From Dermacentor variabilis (lineage: Eukaryota > Arthropoda > Arachnida > Ixodida > Ixodidae), in NCBI RefSeq assembly GCF_050947875.1, contig NC_134572.1, forward strand, positions 119,310,105 through 119,374,104: a stretch of DNA of 64,000 nucleotides, written 5' to 3'. Of the stretch, positions 20,575-30,404 are shown in pieces. Numbering within the stretch: position 1 is the stretch's first letter; every line of letters starts with the position of its first letter. Under the pieces are notes generated by a model. It saw nothing but the letters and a program-made list of their open reading frames with translations. It searched no databases and was not told the origin of the DNA. Position numbers and translations under genes: made by a program.

Positions 20575-20818
20575 CACTCTTAGGCAAAAGTGCACCCTTT
20601 GGGGTGTATATCTGCCGCACAACAATAATCGTCACCTGCCTTGCTTGCGTTTCTTTCTTGAAAACACCGCGCCCGCTACTTTCCTGTCGGGAATGCTACG
20701 TCACGCTGATAACGCGCATGCCGTTAGTTACTGTGAAGTACCGGACTCACCGCGTTAAAAGAAGGCAGATGACGATTATCGTTGTGTGGCAAAAGGGTGT
20801 AATTTTGCTTAAGTGTGC
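20575..20818. mobile_element. Palindromic MITE (family of GCACCCTTTGGGGTGTA)
   Basis: The left end (CACTCTTAGGCAAAAGTGCA, then CCCTTTGGGGTGTA and ACAATAATCGTCA) is mirrored at the right (TGACGATTATCGTTGTGTGG, then AAAGGGTGTAATTTTGC). The centre carries GAAAACACCGCGCCCGCTAC and ATAACGCGCATGCCGTT. Related copies lie at 29602-30404. There is no coding capacity. Confidence 0.8.
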
Positions 20819-20894
20819 AGGCCTGAAATCACTATATGTCTACGCTAGCCTTCCTACATGAGGCCGATGACGCTGCTCAACACAGCGATGACAG

Positions 20895-20997
20895 CGAAGA
20901 ACCCCAGGTGGTCGAAATTTCCGGAGTCCTCCACTACGGCGTGCCTCATAATCAGAATGTGGTTTTGGCACGTTAAACCCCATAATTTAATTTAATT
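20895..20997 (+). mobile_element. Ruka-type SINE, 3' half only
   Basis: Contains GAACCCCAGGTGGTCGAAAT, TCCGGAGTCCTCCACTACGG, CATAATCAGAATGTGGTTTT and an AATTTA-repeat tail. The tRNA-like head is missing (5' truncated). The tail abuts the start of the LINE at 20998. Confidence 0.88.
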
Positions 20998-21019
20998 TGG
21001 TGACAGCTCCCAGCCACGA

Positions 21020-21859
21020 AAAACCAGTGGCACAGGAAAACTCGACAAACGGCACGAGAACGGAAGCCCCCGTTTTCATCGGAACTCGCAAATCTGCCCA
21101 CTGGTGGGAATATTAAGGGAGGTAGTGCTAGTCGGCGACAAGAACGTTGATCTTGTAGCTGAGACTGTTATGGTCGATCTTGGATCTCGGGCTGCTCTCG
21201 AGTTCGTATCTGGTCAAGATGTGACGGCTGCCGACGCCATCGCCTATGCAGACAAGTACGAGCAGGGCGTCAAACCAGTCCCGCGAAAGTACATCCTACA
21301 TGCCGGGCTCTGTGACGTATTGAAAGGTACCCCGGAGGAGGTGGCACAGGTCCTCGACCTACAGTGGACAGGGCGGCCTGGGAGCCTCATCGCCTGCTCC
21401 ATTCCAGAGATATACAGCAGGTATAGTCAAACACGGGCTGCTGTTGTGCTCGCCAATGCCAAGATCAAGAAGTGGTGCCGGAGGACGGGAAACCGTCTTC
21501 TGGACATAGGGAAGGTGTAGCTGTCGACTGGCTTCCACAAGGACGGCCTACACTATACCGAGGTGACAGGTCGGCAGGTCGGCCGAGTCATCAGGACAGT
21601 GGCAGCGCCTTTTTTCGGCCTTGGACTATCGCATCGACGAGAAAAGAAGACACAGGACTGGAGGACACACCGCGACAAATGCCAGCCCAACCAACAATCT
21701 GGACCCCCGCACTGGAGCAGGGCACAGACGGAACCGCGCCTGAAAAGCCGAGGAGAGCATTGGCATGGGGGCAGTACAGGTTGGGGTCAGAGAGGTCTAG
21801 CCCAGCTCATCGAGAAGGCCCTCGAGAATGTGCTGGCCGAAAAATGGCCCACTCTGTGA
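21020..21859 (+). pseudogene. LINE X ORF1 with SGNH/GDSL-hydrolase-like domain
   Basis: The first part (open from 21104) reads EVVLVGDKNVDLVAE, positioned like block I of SGNH hydrolases but with Lys where the nucleophile Ser is expected. It continues with ILHAGLCDVL in the place of the G-x-N-D block and, past an in-frame TAG at 21518-21520, KDGLHYTEVTGRQVGR, matching the Asp-x-x-His block. Esterase-like ORF1 proteins are known from CR1-type LINEs. The frame then continues to 21859 with Arg/Gln-rich sequence and a few Cys residues (CEKRPQC lies just after). With Ser replaced by Lys and a stop inside the domain, this copy is inactive. Confidence 0.6.
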
Positions 21860-21954
21860 AAAACGTCCACAGTGCCAACAGAGGTGTGCGACTTAGCCCA
21901 CAACATCCAAATGTCCAAAGGCGGAGGCGCAAAACTCGACACCAGAAACCAGGA

Positions 21955-23261
21955 ACAGTATCAGTGGCCTTCCTTAACCTATATGGTGGCCAACGCTTAG
22001 CAAAATGGGAAGAGCTCTACAGAGGAATGGAGGAAGAGGGCATCACGTTGTACGGAGTGGCGGAGACACTTCTACGGGACCTGGAGAGACCGCCAGTCAA
22101 TCCACTTTGGAACTGGGCTGGCTGTAACCGAGAAAGTACATCCCGTAAGGGCGGAGGCGTGGGGTTTCTGTGGCGAGAAGCGTGGATTTCTGTGACACCT
22201 GGCTGTCTGGCTACATACACGAAACGCCAGTCTTAGCTTGTGTAGTTTACCTCAGTGTTTCTTCAAATCAACACTCTGAGAACTCCAACGTCGTACGCTG
22301 CATCAAGCATGACATCGAACGCTGAGGCCAAAGTCGGGAAGTGTTGATCCTGGGCGACTTTAACGGCGACATATAAGCGCTCGATGGTTACTGCGACCAC
22401 AGTGGGAGGCTCTTGCAAACCTCCGGGCTGACTGCGAGGGCACGTTTACATGGTGTGCGCGGGGCCAGAACTCGTGCATCGATTATGTCCTTGTGTCGCT
22501 AAGCCTCGGCAGAACCCTCCAGGATGTCCACATTGATGATGAAGGCCGGTACAGTCTGGGGAGCGACCACAACCGCCTCAGGCTGCGGTTTAAGGCATCT
22601 CCTTTCCGCCGACAGTCGATGAAACGCGAATCCGCAATGTGATTTCTTCTCCCGAAGCAGCCAACGAAGTGAACAATGAAATGAAGAAGTGGCCAACGAA
22701 TTTGAACTAAGTCCCAGCCGCGAAGAAGCGGAGACCTACGAGCAGTACATTGACCAGATCCGCCGGATCATCTAGAAACACGAGAAGATTGTCAACGCGC
22801 ATCAAGGGGTTAGAAGGAAGAGCTGATGGAACGGGGAGGTCCAGGCAGCACTGAAGGCTCGCCAAGCTGCCAACCGGTACCACCGCCACGCGGTTAAGAG
22901 TCCTCACAGCCAGGATGTCGCGGGGACATTGCAGGAATATCTGCACCGAAAACGGGAGATGCAGGCTATCACGCAGTGGAACATAGCAAAGGCCAACGAA
23001 AAGACGCTCCAGGCAATCAAATCTGCCAGCACAGGAGCAGCAAATTCTGGACGTATGTACCTCGCCTCGATGGCAAAGCTGCACAGCTTGAAGTTCTCAC
23101 AGAGACAACGCGGGCCAAAGACAATGATCTCCACCAAGCCTTAACTGACCGTATCCGTCAACTATATGCGCCGCCACCACAGGGTTCATCCGCTGTGCCC
23201 TTCCCTGCCACTACAACCGCACTAAGAACACAACTACAACCGACTACAACCGCATTTAGAA
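21955..23261 (+). pseudogene. LINE X APE-type endonuclease and linker (frameshifted)
   Basis: The endonuclease begins VSVAFLNLYGGQ and keeps VAETLLRDLERPP (catalytic Glu), KGGGVGFLWR, VLILGDFNGDI (Asp/Asn pair), then in a shifted frame SCIDYVLVS and YSLGSDHNRLRL (catalytic His). It would nick target DNA for first-strand priming. Several stops and frameshifts occur, for example the stop after 22236 and the TAA within the GDFNGDI region near 22373. The linker (22640-23261) reads only in short frames such as QEYLHRKREMQAITQWNIAK. The coding sequence breaks off at the LINE Y insertion. Confidence 0.75.
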
Positions 23262-23269
23262 GCTAAGCA

Positions 23270-23770
23270 TTTCTTCCCCAACACTCAGTTTGGCTTCCGC
23301 GCCAAACTATCGGCGCAGGATGTCCTCTTGCATATTAAAGAAACCTTATTAAATCCCAAACGATGGATGGCCCGCATCAGAGCCATCCTAGCATTAGACA
23401 TACAAAAGGCCTTTGACAATGTAGGACACGACCATATCCTCAGGACCCTTGCCACCACAGGTTGTGGCCGTAGGGTCTGGCATTATGTCAAACCTTCTTT
23501 GGAAAATCCCACCACCGAGATTAGATTAGGTCCACTCACATCGGCCACTTATGCCCACACAAACAGGGGCACACCCCAGAGAGCAGTCCTATCACCAACA
23601 TTATTTAACGTAGCCATGACTCCACTCGCCTTAGAGCTCGCAGATATCACTTAATTGCACTACGTTTTTATGCTGATGATATGACCCTATGGGTGTCGAT
23701 CGAACGGCATGTTAGCATAATGGGGCTCTTCTGCTCGCCAGAAAAGTCCTAAGTGCTCACTATTAAACCC
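23270..23770 (+). pseudogene. LINE Y reverse transcriptase fragment
   Basis: Reads FGFRAKLSAQDVLLHIKE, AILALDIQKAFDNVGHDHIL and NRGTPQRAVLSPTLFNVAM, which correspond to RT blocks up to the palm. It then hits a stop at 23654. The catalytic motif follows in another frame (TTTTATGCTGATGATATGAC encodes FYADDM). It lacks the N-terminal RT and any endonuclease because of 5' truncation. Confidence 0.8.
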
Positions 23771-24059
23771 CACAAGGGCGACCCAGGCATACACCTGTTC
23801 ATACGCGGTCAAGAAGTGCCTAAGGTACATGAAATCAGGATCCGGGGTCTACACATCCAATCTAACCTAAAACGGTTTTTACACTGAACATGCTCGATAA
23901 GTAAATAAAACAAATATCAGGATTGGTTCACGGATTGCGTCACGCAATCACGGCCTGTCTGAAAAGGGCACCATACAAATGATTGAATCTTTGGTGGTCA
24001 GTCGCCTCGCCTACCACCTCCCGTATCACCACCTCACTCAATAAGAAATCGATCAGGCT

Positions 24060-25180
24060 AATCGACTAATTAGCTGGGCGGTTAAGACCACACTGAGGCT
24101 GCCTATGCGCGCTAGCACTACCCGGCTCCTACAGACTGGTCTCTATAATACCGTCCAGGAAATCATAGAGGCACAGAGGAGTAATCAACTTCTGCGCCTC
24201 ACCCGAACACCCACTGGACGAAACCTACTCCGAACTCTGGGGTGTGAGCCAAGCGGCACGATCCCGATAGAAGAGCCGTGGTTCCCCATTCCTGTAAGAC
24301 TCGCAGCTAACATGCAACTCAGACTGCTGCCGCGAAACATGAATTCGCACTGCTATCCGGGTCGACGTAAGGCGCAGGCTGACTACTACGCCCGACGTTA
24401 CCAAAATCGCGAAGACGTCCTCTATGTCGACGCCGCGGTCGGTCCGCTCAAAGGAACGGTCACGGCGGCTGCCATGACGGAAGACGGACGCATTAACATT
24501 TGTGCCTCGATTAAAACAGCGTACACCGATGTGGCTGAGGGGGGCGCATTAGCCCTAGCAGTGGCGCATGCGGCTGCGGATTCTCCCATTGCAGAAATCT
24601 GCACCGATTCCCTATCTTCAAGGCGTAGCACCTAAAACGTTCACACACATTTTACAAAGCATTCCTTCGCTTCCCCACCAGGTGACTATCGCGTGGGTAC
24701 CTGCGCATGAGTGCGTCCCCTGGAACGAGCGCGTTAATTCGCATGTCAGAGGTCTTTCCCTCCGGACCCTGGACGACCACTCACCCAATCCCATGGAAAA
24801 ACCAGGAGAGGGGATATTACAGGGTTGGTAGACGAGATTTACCTCCCCCTCACCATTCCCTTACCACCCATCAGAGTTCAATCTGGCGGCAGATCCAGAC
24901 CAAAGCATTTATTTCTCCTTATCTGGCACATTTATTTTACCCTGGTCTCCATAATCCACAATGTACCACCAGCGGAGCACCCCGGGCAGATCTTTTCCGC
25001 TGTTCGTGGAGCTGCCCCAAGCCCATGGCGGTAGAGCCTGTTCCCAACCCTTCCCTTTCCTCGTGGGAGGCCGCTCTTCGGGCCACTTGCTCGGATGACC
25101 AGCTCTGGCTGGTGGACCGTTCTTGCCTAGAGATGTCGGCTAGGGGGATTATGGACGTCTTGGAGTCCAACCACGTTTAA
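24060..25180 (+). pseudogene. LINE Y RNase H and C-terminal region (two frameshifts)
   Basis: From 24105 the frame reads TTRLLQTGLYNTVQEIIEAQ, RLLPRNMNSHCYPGRRKAQ and then RNase H: Asp in VLYVDAAVGP, Glu in VAEGGALALAVAHA and Asp in ICTDSLSS. A frameshift near 24610 moves the His block (TIAWVPAHECVPWNERVNS) to another frame, and a second near 24740-24780 moves the C-terminus to a third frame ending at 25180. The C-terminal zinc-finger Cys/His pattern seen in its relative is no longer intact. Confidence 0.78.
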
Positions 25181-25199
25181 ATAGATTCAATAAAGTTTT

Positions 25200-25463
25200 A
25201 TCCGTCCGTCCGTCCGTCTGTCCGTCCGTTCGTCCATCCATCCATCTATCCACGCCCCAGAGATCTATCCACGCCCCAGAGATTCATCCACGCCCCAGAG
25301 ATTCATCCACGCCCCAGAGATCCATCCACGCCCCAGAGATATCCATCCACGCCCCAGAGATATCCATCCACGCCCCAGAGATATCCATCCACGCTCCAGA
25401 GATCCATCCACGCCCCAGCGATATCCATCCACGCCCCAGAGATCCATCCACGCCCCAGAGATC
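25200..25463. repeat. TCCG tail followed by a 15-22-bp minisatellite
   Basis: 25200-25249 is a TCCG/TCCA tetranucleotide tail of LINE Y. From 25250 there are about 12 units built on CCACGCCCCAGAGAT, with lengths varying through ATATCCAT or TCAT spacers. The Gly/Trp-rich frame on the minus strand (25265-25447) is only the translation of the repeat. The minisatellite sits exactly between LINE Y and the resumed LINE X. Confidence 0.9.
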
Positions 25464-25489
25464 GCTCAGGCTTGGCGGGTACCGACCAT

Positions 25490-27175
25490 CAGACTTGGAC
25501 AGTGTCTCGGAGTGCCGTTGTTAGAGCCATCTTGTGAAATGTCTTGGTGCTGAATCATGGTCACAGCTGTCTGATTTCTTCAGCGAAATTCTGGACGGTG
25601 GACCAATACCTATAGACTGGCTACGCGGCAAGATGATCCTGCTCCCCAACAGGGGTGGCGACTCCGGCCTGCTACGTGATTACCGGCCACTTACAATCAC
25701 TAGCGTAGTGTATCGTGTGTTCGCCTAAGTGATAAAGGCTTGGATGACTGCGTGGGCCGAAGTAGGCGGGCAGCTCACTGAATTGCAGAATGGTTCTCGG
25801 CGCGACCGACGTCTCGAAGACAACTTGTATATCCTGAGCCAATGTATAGAGGTCGCATGAAAGGAGGAACGTGAGCTGATTAGCTGCTTTCTTGATGTGA
25901 CGAAGGCCTACGACAGTGTCGCGCACGAGCTATTGCTACGGCATCTTGAGGGGTTTGGTATGACGCCCACATGGACTGGGCTTATCGGACGCCTCTATGC
26001 AGACAGCACGGTTGTAGCTACCCTGAACGGCGCCTACTCGAGCGAGGTGGTGGTGGGCAAGGGTTTAAAACAGGGTTGCCCACTCTCGCCCTTACTCTAT
26101 ATGATGTATACCGCATGTGCAGAGCGCACGCTATTGGCCTCCAGGGTAGGTATTGTGACGGAGAGAAGAAGTGATGGGCTCAGCGAGCAGCAAGTGCTGC
26201 CGGGCCGGGTATTTGCAGATGACATAGTGCCGCTGGCGGGGAACACTGGCGATCTGCAGATCCTCATCACCAGCTGTGCCGAAGCCATGGCGCCACTGGG
26301 ACTGCAGTTTAACAGAAAGAAATCGGCAGTGATCGCCTTTTCTGCCCCTTTGGCACCCGGCTCGCTGACACTACCATGCGGATGACTACTGCCCCAGGCA
26401 ACTGAGTACCGATACCTCGGTGTGAACTTAAGCGCGCAACAAGATTATACGGCAAACCATGAAAAGCACCTGAAAGGAACATCCCATTTGGCCAGCCAAA
26501 TACTCCGCAGGGAGTGTCTGAGGGGATTCAGTCGCTTCACTATAATGCGAGAGCTGTGGAAAACGATCCACGTGCCTGCACTGACGTTTGCCAAGGCAGT
26601 CGTATGCCCCACAGCGCAAATCCGAGAATGGCTGGAACGCAGCCAGCGCGCTGTAGGGAGACTGGCTCCGGGCTGTCACGGCAACGTGGCAAACGAAGCA
26701 ATCCAGAGTGACCTCGGCTGGTCCCGTTTTGAAACGGGCGACGCACGCAGCAAGCTCGGGAACGAGGGCAGGTTGCGCCTGATGCAGCCACACCGCAGGG
26801 CACGGCGTATGTTTGATTACAAACACCGCAATGGCATCCGCACTAGGTGGACGAAAAGGCTGCAGTAGCTGTCCAAGAAATACGGCTTCTTCTCGAGTCC
26901 TGTACAGGAGGAGGCCGAGCGAAAGTGAGCAAAAGCAGTCGAGACCCTGGTGCGACAGACGGAGGCGGACACTTGGCGGCGAGAAATGGAGGGGAAGTCC
27001 ACACTGAAAATCTATACGGAATACAAACAAGAGATCCGTGTGGAACCCTTCTACGACAACAGTGTAGCCAGCAGCCTCCCCTTCGAGGCACGAGCCGGCG
27101 CTTCGACGACAACGTGAGAAGCGCTATGTGCAGATTATGTGATGTGATCATTTGGTCCTGCACTGCGCGAGCCTC
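25490..27175 (+). pseudogene. LINE X reverse transcriptase and C-terminus
   Basis: One frame runs from 25534 to 26868 with three internal stops (25726-25728 TAA, 25858-25860 TGA, 26383-26385 TGA). RT blocks are clear: LLRDYRPLTITSVVYRVFA, LISCFLDVTKAYDSV, LKQGCPLSPLLYMMY and the catalytic block GRVFADDIVPLAG, then LGLQFNRKKSAVIAF and YRYLGVNLS. After RT, VPALTFAKAVVCPTAQIREW and GRLAPGCHGNVANEAIQ are typical of this LINE type. A stop at 26866 and frameshifts follow, with a residual Cys motif (AMCRLC) near 27127. Several stops look like C-to-T changes at CGA codons. It is inactive. Confidence 0.85.
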
Positions 27176-27180
27176 ACACC

Positions 27181-28039
27181 AGCCCCTATAGATGGCACCA
27201 CGCGACCGCTAGCCCTCGGCTTCTCACCCCCCCCCCCCCCGCCTCCGTTCCATCTAGCGGTGGCGGCGGTGACCAAGTGGCCACCATAGATTTCCTCACT
27301 ATAACACCTAGAGGGAAATATGGCGCCACCGTCTATGGTTGTTTCCTAAGGGGCATTGGGCCGTCATGGGAATGACGGTACATGTGACTGTGAGGCTTGT
27401 GTTGGCTGGTGTTGTAAGAGGCTTCGTCTAAAATGTGGATATGGCTACACAAATAACGCGTTCTTAAAGTAAAATATCCATAAAATGTTTCCATTCACGC
27501 ATATTACATTTTCTAGTAAAGTTTACTCACATACAACGCATAACCAAGCGAAGGAAAGCAAGAAAAGATGACAAACTGCTCCAAAGCGCGCACGAATCTT
27601 GTCGTCTGTCCTCCAACTTTAGCGTCCCGCTGATACTTTTTACCTTTAATATAATTGTAGATGCGATAACAAGTTTTCATGGTTAAACAAAACATGTTTT
27701 TGTATAATAATAAAGCTAACACAGCTTTTTGCGGGCAGTTTTAGACGAAGATTAATCATTGTGACAGACGGAACGGTGCTTGCCTGTCTCTCCGAGAACG
27801 ATGCCAATCCGAAGTCAAAATATACCAGCATTACCATGCATACCACAACGCAGCAGCGTCAGATTTCCCTCTATGTAATATAGGGGAAAATTCAATGGTA
27901 GCCTCAACTAATAGTCGAATTAATGAGTGGTGGGCCATAGTGCGCGCCCATTAACGGCCAAACTTGGCGTGTGCCTGATATTGACATTTATAGTGTGTGT
28001 GAATGCAGGTGTGACTGTGCTTATGTGTGCATGTACCTG
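27181..28039. other. Spacer with C homopolymer, nothing else recognised
   Basis: A run of about 16 C lies at 27226-27241. Around it are short inverted phrases such as TAGATGGCACC and GGCGCCACCGTCTATGG that may be MITE remnants. No gene is recognised. Confidence 0.3.
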
Positions 28040-28141
28040 ATATGTGTTACCCAACAAGGCCAGGGCATCACTACTTTTTCACGGCAATGTCCACCCGTTA
28101 CAAAGGGCAAAGCCAATAAATCCAATCCAATCCAGTCCAAT
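28040..28141 (+). mobile_element. Probable LINE 3' tail (AATAAA then TCCAA repeats)
   Basis: The phrase GGGCAAAGCCAATAAATCCA is followed by ATCCAATCCAGTCCAAT, which looks like a poly(A) signal followed by the simple-repeat tail of a third LINE family. Only about 100 bp can be assigned. Confidence 0.5.
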
Positions 28142-28789
28142 GGTGGCGCCCATGTTAAACCGGTCGATAGGTGGGGTTTTTCTAAAGGGGAGATTGCGTA
28201 AGGCGGCTGGGTGTGGCAACGAGCGAAGGTGAGTTTCCAGATATTCATTAGCAACATGGGGGACAAAAACATGGGCATTCTAGTTATTTTTGGGATCAAT
28301 GCGCAAAAGAGCGCTTTGCTAAAAAAGCACGTGAAACAAAAGTGAATTTCTAGCGCTACTTCAATGGCGCATATCTTGAACCCCTTGCCATCCTCAAAAT
28401 TCGAGCCGATTGGTTATGCCCTGCAAGCTCAACGGCTACAATTCATAAATTGGGATACGTACCGTAAATAAATAGTTATGAAGTGAATTAGTGAATTTTT
28501 TTTATTAGTTGATGGTGTGTTTCTATTTCTCGTTCGGGCATGGTCCACCTTTGAATAATCCACCTCAAGACTATGGCATTATGCTATCTGCCACAGATGA
28601 TCTGAAAATTCCGCTAGACTTAAAAATGGTCACCCTGTTTTAAGCACCAGTGCTTGAGCTATAGCTTTGAGCTTATTGTATAAATGTATAGATTAACGTG
28701 TACGCTAAGCTACGAAACAAACGCGATGAGGCTTTGAAGGAGGCGCATGCGAGTACATCGCCCTCGCCACGATAGCGTTCCTGGAAGCG
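28142..28789. other. Spacer, nothing recognised
   Basis: No gene or repeat family is recognised before block delta copy 2 begins. Confidence 0.3.
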
Positions 28790-29601
28790 TGCTTGCATCG
28801 AGCAGCGACAAAATGTCAGTGCAATACTGATTCCACTCTCCGTACTCACTCTGCGCAAAGTAGAAAAGTTGCTGCAGCAAACATAAATATCAGTGCTCTC
28901 ATATTGATTATTTGCAGAGGGTCGACGCACTACAGCAGTGCACGAAGCTCTGCAGAGTGTTTCTGTTTAGCGCATAGGAAGCCGGTGCTTATATCGGTTC
29001 CAATTTGCACTCTTTTCCAACTGATTGAGCACCAGACGTATCGCAAGGAGTGCTGTGAGTCAACCAAATGATTGAAAATGCATTGTTTTGAAAGGCAGTG
29101 AACAGTCTTATCAGGCACGCGCACCCAAGATATTTTGCGGGGGAGGGGGGGGGGGACCCAGCTAGGCGAAAGAAGGGAGAGGGTACCTTTAATAGTACAA
29201 ATGTGAATAATGCCCACCGTTCGCCATAAAGACGCGTAAACCCGCAAAAGTGAAATGAAATAAGGTGCATCTCATAGGTACGCCTGTGAGGTACACCTCT
29301 CCTTTACTGGACCAATAAGGAACTACATAAAATGCGCTCGCGCAGGAAAAGCCCTGACAAGAACAAGTAAACAAGTGAAAGTGTAAAAGAAAAAGATTTC
29401 TAGTAGCGTTTTCTGAATTACCACTGGAAGAATTATAGAGACCTACATATTTGCGGAAAAATCACAGTTCTTTTGGACCCCTCGTTTATATACTGCTCTA
29501 CCAAGTGCCAAAACCGACTTGTATTGTTATTTGGGAAATTGCGTAACGATGCGTGGCCGCCAGTCCTGCACAACCGCGTATAGAGTGCATGCAGGAAGCT
29601 G

Positions 29602-29880
29602 CACACTCTCTTTAAAAAAAAAAAAAGTTTGCACCCTTTGGGGTGTGTATCTGCCAGGCAACGATAATCGTCATCTGCCTTGCTTGCGTTTCCTTTCTTG
29701 AAAACGCCGTGCCCGCTACTTTCCTGTCGGGAATGCTAGGTCATGCTGATAACGCGCAAGCCGTTCGTTACTGGAAAGTAACGGGCTCACAGCGCAATAG
29801 AAAGGAAATGCGGACAACACAGATGATGTTTATTGTTGTGTGGTAAGATACGACTCAAAGGGTGTGAACTTTTCTTATAA
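29602..29880. mobile_element. MITE of the GCACCCTTTGGGGTGTA family, copy 2
   Basis: The left end includes an A-run (29613-29625), GTTTGCACCCTTTGGGGTGT and ATAATCGTCATCTGCC. The right end is the diverged ATTGTTGTGTGG and AAAGGGTGTGAACTTTTC. The interior matches the copy at 20575-20818. Confidence 0.75.
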
Positions 29881-30404
29881 GAAAAGTTTACATAAGTTTA
29901 ACGAAAATCGTCATCTGTCCATCTGTCTTGCTTGCATTTCCTCTCTTGGAAACGCTGCGCTCGTTACTTTTCTGTCGAGAATGCTCTGTCATGCTAATAA
30001 CGCGCATGCCGTTCCTAACTTGGAAGTACCGGGCTCGCAGCGTTAAAGAAAGGAAATGCGGGCAAGACAGATGACGATTATCGTTCTGTGCACTCTAAAA
30101 ACAGTTGCACCCTTTGGGGTGTATATTTGTCCCACAACAATAATCGTCATCTGTCTTTTCCGCGTTTCCTTTCTTTAACGCTGCGAGCCCGGTACTTCCC
30201 AGTCACGAACGGCATGCGCGTTAGCAGTGTGACGCAGCATTCTCGACAGGAATGTAGCGAGCGCCGAGTTTTCAAGAAAGGAAAGGCAAGCAAGGCAGAT
30301 GACGATTATTGTTGTGGGACAAATATACACCCCAAAGGGTGCAAACTGTTTTTAGATTGTGGCAAACATACACCCCAAAGGGTGCAACTGTTTTTAGAGA
30401 GCAG
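29881..30404. mobile_element. MITE copy 3, split by MITE copy 4
   Basis: The left part (29881-30089) carries AAAATCGTCATCTGTCC and ends at GACGATTATCGTTCTGTG. Its missing right terminus appears at 30358-30404 (ACACCCCAAAGGGTGCAACT, GTTTTTAGAG). Between them is a complete copy 4 (30090-30357). The order is best explained by copy 4 inserting into the right inverted end of copy 3. Confidence 0.7.
30090..30357. mobile_element. MITE copy 4, complete and inverted relative to copies 1-3
   Basis: The termini are near-perfect inverted repeats: CTCTAAAAACAGTTGCACCC on the left and GGGTGCAAACTGTTTTTAG on the right, each extended by about 40 bp through GTGTATATTTGTCCCACAAC. The interior order (GCTGCGAGCCCGGTACTTCC before GCGCCGAGTTTTCAAG) is the reverse of the other copies, so it sits in the opposite orientation. 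It is the best-preserved member here. Confidence 0.85.

Larger units (their letters stand above)
23262..25213 (+). mobile_element. LINE Y, 5'-truncated, RNase H type, nested in LINE X
   Basis: It runs from within the RT (TQFGFRAKLSAQDVLL) through RNase H to a stop, AATAAAGTTTTATC, and a tail of TCCG repeats. The family is related to but distinct from the LINE at 1183-2372: RT-end and RNase H sequences are similar, while the tails differ (TCCG versus CT). LINE X sequence on both sides shows that it inserted into a pre-existing LINE X. Confidence 0.82.
20998..27180 (+). mobile_element. LINE X with ORF1, APE endonuclease and RT, split by a second LINE
   Basis: One plus-strand non-LTR element supplies ORF1 (about 21020-21859), endonuclease (21955-22640), a linker to about 23261, and then resumes at about 25464 with the RT and C-terminal region to about 27180. 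Between the two halves lie LINE Y (23262-25213) and a minisatellite (25214-25463). No RNase H or poly(A)-like tail is visible at its 3' end. The clade is uncertain; CR1/Jockey-like is my best guess from the APE endonuclease and RT layout. All reading frames are interrupted. Confidence 0.8.

Noticed and set aside
25265..25447. Gly/Trp repeat protein on the minus strand
   Set aside because: It is the CCACGCCCCAGAGAT minisatellite in translation.
25200..25463. CRISPR-like direct-repeat array
   Set aside because: The units are contiguous with no unique spacers, and the context is a eukaryotic LINE junction.
26428..27030. 200-residue minus-strand frame
   Set aside because: It is antisense to the LINE X RT C-terminal region, whose plus-strand reading has clear family motifs.
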